A program made the translations under genes and the position numbers. Positions 31,250 to 36,064 of a stretch of DNA of 36,064 nt are shown piece by piece. The notes beneath the pieces are model-generated. The model was not told the DNA's origin and did not search any database. It was given only the letters and a program-made list of their open reading frames with translations. Where the stretch lies: assembly GCA_028875345.1 (NCBI GenBank), contig JAPPEG010000012.1:1-36064 (forward strand). Direction: 5' to 3'. How positions within the stretch are numbered: the first letter of the stretch is position 1; every line of letters starts with the position of its first letter. Source of the stretch: Gemmatimonadota bacterium. Lineage in GTDB: Bacteria; Latescibacterota; UBA2968; UBA8231.

Positions 31250-32632
31250 CTACTCTAACTGTTCCGCTAATTCTTCCGCCGGATAAGTAATAATCTCCGC
31301 CAAGGTCGGATGATAATGGGGCATCCTCGCCAAATCCTGCACTGTCCCGCGAAAGTACATCACCGCGATCAGCTCGTGGATCAGCTCGCCGGCCTCCGGG
31401 CCGACAATGTGGCCGCCGAGCACTTCGCCCGAGCGCGGGTCGCAGAGGATTTTTACGTGGCCGTAGGTCTCGCCCATGGTCAGCGACTTGCCGTGGTCGT
31501 CAAAAGGGTAGCTAGCGACCAAATAGGGCCGGTCCGCAGCGCAGCAGTCCCGCTCGCTGAGGCCGACGCTGGCCACCTGTGGGTCGGTGAACACGACTAG
31601 CGCATTGAGGCGGTCGTCGAAACGGTGCTCGGGGCGGTCGGGATGCGTGGCATTGTACGCGGCGATCTCGCCTTGCTCAATGGCGATGTGGACGACCTCG
31701 TGCTCGCCGTTGACGTCGCCGACGGCGTAGATGTGGGGCTGGCTGGTGCGCATGGCCGCATCGACGACAATGCGCCCGCCGGCGACCTCGACGCCGGCTT
31801 GGTCCAAGCCCAATCCGTCGATGAGTGGGCGGCGACCAAGAGCTTGGAGGACGAGATCCGCTGAGGCCGTTTTTTCTGCGCCGCCGTGGGAAAAATGCGC
31901 AGTCTTGCGCCCGTTTTCCTCGGTGAATTGACGCAACTGCGTGCCGGTGTATACCTCCATGCCCTCCTCGCGGAAGCGCGCTTCAACCGGCCGCGCCAAA
32001 TCCTCGTCGCCGGCGGAGAGAATGTGATCGCTGCGCTGGATGAGCGTCACCTGCGTGCCAATGCGCTGAAAGAACTGGGCCAGCTCGACGGCGATGGGAC
32101 CGCCGCCGAGGACGAGGAGGCTCGCTGGCTGCTGGCACATGTCGAGAATCTCGTCGCTGGTCAGGTAGCCGACTTGGTCCAGTCCCGGGATCGGGACGTG
32201 GTGGGGCGTGGAGCCGGTGGCGATGATAAAATGCCCCGCCTCAATAACGTCGTCGCCGGCCTGGATCTTCTGCGGCGAGAGGAAGCGGGCACGCGCTTCG
32301 TAGAGCGCGAAGCGGCCGTCGCTCAGTTGCTCGCGGCGATAAGCGGCAAAGTCGGCAACCAGCCGCGCCTTGCGCTCGACGATGGCGGTTAAATCGGCGC
32401 GGACTTCCACCGGTGCTAGGCCGAACTCGGCGGCGCGGTCTAGATGCGAGGCTATTTCGGCGGAGCGTAGGATGGCCTTGCTGGGCATACAGCCGCGCAG
32501 AATGCACAGCCCCCCCCAGGGACCTTGGTCGATAACCGCGACATTGGCACCAGCAGCGTGGGCCGTGCGCGCTGCGGCGTACCCGGCCGAGCCGCCGCCG
32601 ATGATCGCGATATCGCATTGCACAGTTGCCAT
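31250..32632 (-). CDS. Flavin disulfide oxidoreductase, dihydrolipoamide dehydrogenase-like
   Basis: A 460-residue pyridine nucleotide-disulfide oxidoreductase. It has GGGSAG near the N-terminus, the redox pair in GGLCILRGCMPSK (Cys43/Cys48), LVLGGGPIAVELAQFF for NAD(P) binding, YAVGDVNG for FAD, and the C-terminal HPTLAE with the catalytic His441-Glu446 dyad. All the elements of an active enzyme are present. No 2-oxoacid dehydrogenase subunits are nearby, so it may act on another disulfide or be a mercuric-reductase-like paralogue without the metal-binding head. It diverges from the TPR gene. Confidence 0.9.
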   Translation of the reverse strand: MATVQCDIAIIGGGSAGYAAARTAHAAGANVAVIDQGPWGGLCILRGCMPSKAILRSAEIASHLDRAAEFGLAPVEVRADLTAIVERKARLVADFAAYRREQLSDGRFALYEARARFLSPQKIQAGDDVIEAGHFIIATGSTPHHVPIPGLDQVGYLTSDEILDMCQQPASLLVLGGGPIAVELAQFFQRIGTQVTLIQRSDHILSAGDEDLARPVEARFREEGMEVYTGTQLRQFTEENGRKTAHFSHGGAEKTASADLVLQALGRRPLIDGLGLDQAGVEVAGGRIVVDAAMRTSQPHIYAVGDVNGEHEVVHIAIEQGEIAAYNATHPDRPEHRFDDRLNALVVFTDPQVASVGLSERDCCAADRPYLVASYPFDDHGKSLTMGETYGHVKILCDPRSGEVLGGHIVGPEAGELIHELIAVMYFRGTVQDLARMPHYHPTLAEIITYPAEELAEQLE

Positions 32633-32700
32633 AATCCGTTTTTATCCTACTCTTGAGCGGCTTGGTTTTTGTTTTACTGTTAGGCCATGAGGTTTGTTCC

Positions 32701-33903
32701 TTGAACACACTGCACCCCATCGTCGCGGCTTTACTCTGCTGCGCGTTGGCCCTGCCCGTCTGGAGCGAGGATTCCGCCTATACGATGCGCGGCTTTGATG
32801 CGCGCATCCAGCGGGGCATAGACCTGATCTACAATCTGCGCTTTGCAGAAGCCGAGCGCCACTTTCAAGACATCGTCGCGGCCGAGCCGGACAACCCGCT
32901 CGGCTACTTCTTTCGCGCGATGGTCTCTTGGTGGCGGATTCTCATCGACTTGGCCGACAAAACCCACGACGCGGAGTTCCACGCCCGGCTCAAGCAGTGC
33001 ATCGAGGTCTGCGACCGGCGGCTAAAAAAAGACCCAATGGACTTCGACGCGATTCTCTTCAAGGGCGGTGCCATCGGTTTCCGCGGCCGCTTGTACGGCG
33101 ACAGAGAACAGTACGTGCGGGCGGCGCACGACGGATTGCGCTGTCTGCCTCTCCTGAAGAAGAGCCGTCAACTCGAGCCGACCAACAAGGACATCCTCTT
33201 TGGCCAGGGCCTGTACCACTACTTCGCCGAGGTCATGCCCCAACGCCACCGGATCCTCCGTCCAATCATGGCCTTTTTACCCGACGGCGATCGCCTGCTG
33301 GGCCTCCAGCAGCTCAAGGAAGTCGCCCGCGAGGGAGCCTACGCCCGCACCGAGGCCGCCTATTTCCTCGGCCAGATCTACCGAATTTTTGAAAAGGACA
33401 ACCGCAGAGCCCTGCCCTATTTTGAGGAACTCTACAAGCGCTACCCCGACAACGCAGTCTTCCACCGCTACGCCGCGCGGCTTATGGTCGAACTCGGACG
33501 CTGGCGATCTGGTGTGGCGTTGTACGAAGAATACGTGCGGCGCAGCTTGGCCGGCCAGACCGGCTATCACCGCCACGGCCGCTTGGAGGCGCATTATTAT
33601 GCGGGCAAATACGCTTATTTCGAGCGGCGCTTTCCAGAGGCCGCCGACCACCTTGCGGCAACCGACAGCCTCGCCGCCAATTCCGAGCGCAAGCGGGACC
33701 TAGCTTTTGCCGTGCTGGCCAACCTGCTGCTCGGCCAAGTACACGACCTAGCGGGCCGCCGCGAGGACGCGGTTTTTCGCTACCAGCGAGTGCGGCACTT
33801 GCCCGACCACGCGGACAGCCACCAACGGGCGCAGCACTATCTGCACGCTCCCTATCGCGAGGGTGCCAATGAGGAGGTCAATCCTGTCCCTCCAACCGAA
33901 TGA
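32701..33903 (+). CDS. Exported tetratricopeptide-repeat protein
   Basis: The likely 400-residue form starts at the TTG at 32701, because it then opens with a signal peptide (NTLHPIVAALLCCALALPVWS). An in-frame TTG at 32653 is the alternative. The body is helical TPR-like repeats (AEAERHFQDIVAAEPDNPLG, LPYFEELYKRYPDNAVFHRY, EAHYYAGKYAYFERRFPEAA). No enzymatic motif is seen; it is probably a periplasmic or outer-membrane-associated scaffold. Its 3' end overlaps the convergent ClC gene by 26 bp. Confidence 0.8.
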   Translation: MNTLHPIVAALLCCALALPVWSEDSAYTMRGFDARIQRGIDLIYNLRFAEAERHFQDIVAAEPDNPLGYFFRAMVSWWRILIDLADKTHDAEFHARLKQCIEVCDRRLKKDPMDFDAILFKGGAIGFRGRLYGDREQYVRAAHDGLRCLPLLKKSRQLEPTNKDILFGQGLYHYFAEVMPQRHRILRPIMAFLPDGDRLLGLQQLKEVAREGAYARTEAAYFLGQIYRIFEKDNRRALPYFEELYKRYPDNAVFHRYAARLMVELGRWRSGVALYEEYVRRSLAGQTGYHRHGRLEAHYYAGKYAYFERRFPEAADHLAATDSLAANSERKRDLAFAVLANLLLGQVHDLAGRREDAVFRYQRVRHLPDHADSHQRAQHYLHAPYREGANEEVNPVPPTE

Positions 33904-35710
33904 CTTCCTCGTGGTACACTCGCATCAGATCTGAGTGCATCAGATAGCCCCAAAACTCGCTTTCCCCCTCGTCTGTGGTGTGCACCACGGGCAGCTTGTC
34001 GTAGCCAGAATCCAGCAGTTTTTGCAGGGCCTCGTGCAGGTTGTCCTCCGCGTCTATGGGCCGGACATCATCGACGACCATGTCCTCAATAAGGACCAGA
34101 TTGCGCAGCATCTCGTCTTCGGGCAGGTCGAGGTCTTCGAGGCTGATCATGCCGCGCAAGCCACCGCTGTCATCGGTGACGACAAAGTGCAAATGGCCCA
34201 GCTTTTTGCTTAGGGCACTCAGGGAAAAGTAGGAAAGCCGGTTGCTGACGATGGCCTCGGAGGTGTTTTTGAGGCGGGGGAATACTTCGCGGACGTGGAG
34301 ATCGTGCAGCACGTTGACGGTTAGGTCTTTGATATGGGCCGGAGAGTGAAACTTGTTTTGGACTTGGTTTTGGTAGATGGAAAAGTTGCGCGCGAAGATC
34401 AGCGCGAGGGCACTTACTACCATCAGCGGCGGCAGCAGGTGGTAGGAGCCGCTCATTTCGATGACGAGAATCAAGGCCGCTAGCGGCGTATTGGCTACCG
34501 CGCCGAAAAACGAGGCCATGCCCACCACGATATAAGCGGCCGGTTGGTGGACGATGTCGGGAAAGTACTGTTGGCCCAGCAGGCCCACGGCACCACCGAG
34601 CATCCCGCCGATAAAGAGCGAGGGGCCAAAGACGCCGCCCGAGCCGCCGCTGGAGATCGTGCAGCTAGAGGCGAGGATTTTGAGCAAGGCGAGGGCTAGG
34701 AAGGCGCGGATTGCAAGCTCGCCGTCGAGCCCCCGTTGGATGACGCCGAACCCATCGCCCAGCACTCGGGGGTCGATAAAGGCCGCCAACCCCACCAGCA
34801 AGCCTCCGCAGCAGACGATCCAGTAGCGGGGCAGTGGCAGGCGGTCGAAGAGGGTGCGCGCAAAGCGCAGGGTCTTGACGTAAAAAATGCCGACCAAGGC
34901 GCAGAAAAACCCCAAGATTAAGTAGAAAACCAATTCGCGCACATCGGTGAACAGCAGGTCGGGCAGAGCGAAAATGTGCGAGAAGCCAAAGACAGCTATG
35001 TAGAGCGCGTAGGCGACAAAAGAGCTGATGACGCAGGGAATGAGCGCATCGCTTTCAAAGTCTTCGCGGTAGAGCACTTCCACGCTGGCGATCGCCGCGC
35101 CCAAGGGTGCGCGGAAAATTGCACCTAACCCTCCGGCCGTACCCGCCAGCAACAAAATCCGCCGCTGGGCAACCGAAAGCTTGAGTTTGTCGCCGACCCA
35201 AGAGCCTAAGCCCGCGCCAATATGCACCAAAGGACCTTGCTGACCGGCAGCACCACCGGAGGCGAGCGTAACGATGGTCGCCAGGGCCTTGACCGGGGCG
35301 ACGATGGGGCGGATGTGGCCGCGCTGGTTGTGGAAGGCGTCGATCATGGCGTCAGTTCCCGCGCCTTGGGCTTCGGTCGCGAAGCGGTGAGTTAGGTAGC
35401 CGCTGAGCAGGCCGCCCAGCGCTGGCAGCAGCAGCAACAGCCACAAATACTCTCCGTAGGTGGGCGCGTCGAAGAAGGAGAAGTCGAATGGTGCCTTGTC
35501 GTGGGGATGGATCTGGCGGTAGCCGGCCAGTTTCTCGACTAGCAGGAACTTGGCCAGTTCGAGGCCATAGGTGAATAACACGGCACCCAAGCCGGAGATC
35601 AGGCCGATGAGCGCGCTGTAGAGGTAGATGCGGGAGACGAACTCAAAGCCGAGCCAGTCGCGGAGCAAGCGGGCGGCTGGACCCCGAGTCTGCGGGGCGG
35701 CTTCAGGCAT
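33878..35710 (-). CDS. ClC-type chloride channel/transporter with two CBS domains
   Basis: A 610-residue membrane protein; the ATG at 35710 lies 8 bases inside the end of the upstream methyltransferase gene, and an earlier start would add an unrelated basic tail. The ClC core spans about 25-440, with GAGTD at 116-120 in place of GSGIP, GQQGP at 156-160 in place of GREGP, and SGGSGGVFGPSLFIGG. Two CBS domains follow (about 465-600), which usually bind adenine nucleotides. The gating-glutamate position is Gln158, and the internal proton-glutamate position appears to be Val212. Together these suggest a passive channel rather than a Cl-/H+ exchanger; this is inference from the alignment I can do by eye. 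Confidence 0.92.
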   Translation of the reverse strand: MPEAAPQTRGPAARLLRDWLGFEFVSRIYLYSALIGLISGLGAVLFTYGLELAKFLLVEKLAGYRQIHPHDKAPFDFSFFDAPTYGEYLWLLLLLPALGGLLSGYLTHRFATEAQGAGTDAMIDAFHNQRGHIRPIVAPVKALATIVTLASGGAAGQQGPLVHIGAGLGSWVGDKLKLSVAQRRILLLAGTAGGLGAIFRAPLGAAIASVEVLYREDFESDALIPCVISSFVAYALYIAVFGFSHIFALPDLLFTDVRELVFYLILGFFCALVGIFYVKTLRFARTLFDRLPLPRYWIVCCGGLLVGLAAFIDPRVLGDGFGVIQRGLDGELAIRAFLALALLKILASSCTISSGGSGGVFGPSLFIGGMLGGAVGLLGQQYFPDIVHQPAAYIVVGMASFFGAVANTPLAALILVIEMSGSYHLLPPLMVVSALALIFARNFSIYQNQVQNKFHSPAHIKDLTVNVLHDLHVREVFPRLKNTSEAIVSNRLSYFSLSALSKKLGHLHFVVTDDSGGLRGMISLEDLDLPEDEMLRNLVLIEDMVVDDVRPIDAEDNLHEALQKLLDSGYDKLPVVHTTDEGESEFWGYLMHSDLMRVYHEEVIRLEGQD

Positions 35711-36064
35711 GGGCGGTGGGCTGGCAAGTGGAGCTGACGGCCTGCCATTGGCGCAGGACCTCAAAGACGAGGACGGCGCTGGCCGCGGCAACATTGAGGC
35801 TGTTTTTGTAGCCGTACATCGGAATCTCAACCAGCTCGTCGCAGCACTCAAGCGCGTCACAACTCACACCGAGGGCTTCATTGCCCACGATGAGGGCCAA
35901 GGGGCGCGGATAGCTTAGCTCGGTGTAGCAGCGGCTTTGCGATGTCGTCTCCAGTGCCCACACCGGCACTTGGCGCGCGCGCAAGTGCTCAATGGCTTGT
36001 AACGTGGTAGCGAAGTGGCGGGTCTCTATGTACGAGAGGGTGCCCAACGCCGTCTTGTCGAGCT
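35703..36064 (-). CDS. SpoU/TrmH-family RNA 2'-O-methyltransferase, C-terminal part (runs off window)
   Basis: The frame is open to the window edge, so the start lies outside. The visible 120 residues contain the SPOUT knot motifs: PLALIVGNEALGVS (motif 2) and IPMYGYKNSLNVAAASAVLVFEVLRQW (motif 3, with the Ser-Leu-Asn SAM-binding turn). Such enzymes methylate the 2'-OH of a tRNA or rRNA nucleotide; the target is not deducible. The stop overlaps the ClC start by 8 bases, indicating one transcript. Confidence 0.88.
   Translation of the reverse strand, partial: LDKTALGTLSYIETRHFATTLQAIEHLRARQVPVWALETTSQSRCYTELSYPRPLALIVGNEALGVSCDALECCDELVEIPMYGYKNSLNVAAASAVLVFEVLRQWQAVSSTCQPTAHA

Noticed and set aside
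1-36064. tRNA, rRNA or riboswitch genes
   Set aside because: I looked for CCA-preceded cloverleaf ends, rRNA core motifs and familiar riboswitch cores by eye and found none; a covariance-model search would be decisive.

Overview
The window is a chromosome fragment from a Gram-negative bacterium of moderately high GC. The evidence for that is a TonB-dependent outer-membrane receptor, an RseP-type protease, and a secreted protein ending in a FlgD/T9SS-like sorting domain. The mix of such sorting domains, Reg_prop and WD40 proteins, and many Gfo/Idh, sugar-isomerase, SDR, GMC and enolase-superfamily genes resembles uncultured Latescibacterota/Poribacteria-like lineages. That placement is inferred from gene content only.

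Layout. (1) 1-1427 is a partial MpaB/DUF2236 oxygenase followed by a gene graveyard: a sorting-domain remnant, a 51-bp copy of part of the downstream regulator gene, the C-terminal end of a mandelate-racemase-like enzyme, the C-terminal end of an SDR, and a 54-bp copy of the 3' end of ino1. (2) 1428-9995 is a distinct block with AT-rich edges. It carries a small exported protein and a 1062-residue soluble propeller/AAA+/Fis regulator on the + strand, and a 1415-residue secreted 21-blade WD40 protein converging on the - strand. Each outer edge has a pair of CCATATATGG-centred palindromes spaced exactly 28 bp. (3) 9996-18589 is conserved housekeeping: ino1; a tightly overlapping 5-formyl-THF cyclo-ligase/NIPSNAP/dusB operon; divergent uppS-cdsA-rseP-queG; and convergent ftsY. 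(4) 18870-23168 holds a TonB receptor with a strong terminator and a PLP-dependent decarboxylase. (5) 23174-29262 holds a minus-strand run (sugar isomerase/epimerase, mannonate-oxidoreductase-like SDR, fhs, unusual ion channel) diverging from a Gfo/Idh dehydrogenase. (6) 29266-36064 holds a one-gene UPF0175 insert beside a GMC oxidoreductase, a dihydrolipoamide-dehydrogenase-like flavoprotein, a TPR lipid/periplasmic-type protein, a CBS-domain ClC protein and a partial SpoU methyltransferase.

The most interesting pattern is a repeated insertion signature. In two places a minus-strand gene (ino1; the GMC oxidoreductase) is intact. Foreign-looking cargo sits directly after its stop codon, and a second copy of the gene's extreme 3' end lies at the far side of the cargo (54 bp at 8.6 kb distance; 28 bp at 347 bp distance). 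This is the geometry left by elements that integrate into gene 3' ends, but no recombinase is visible in either insert. In the larger insert the palindrome pairs lie about 100-180 bp upstream of the likely starts of both transcription units. They are therefore candidate binding sites for the insert's own Fis-type regulator, which has lost the GAFTGA signature needed to contact sigma-54. These links are inference; the repeats, palindromes and motifs are read directly from the sequence.
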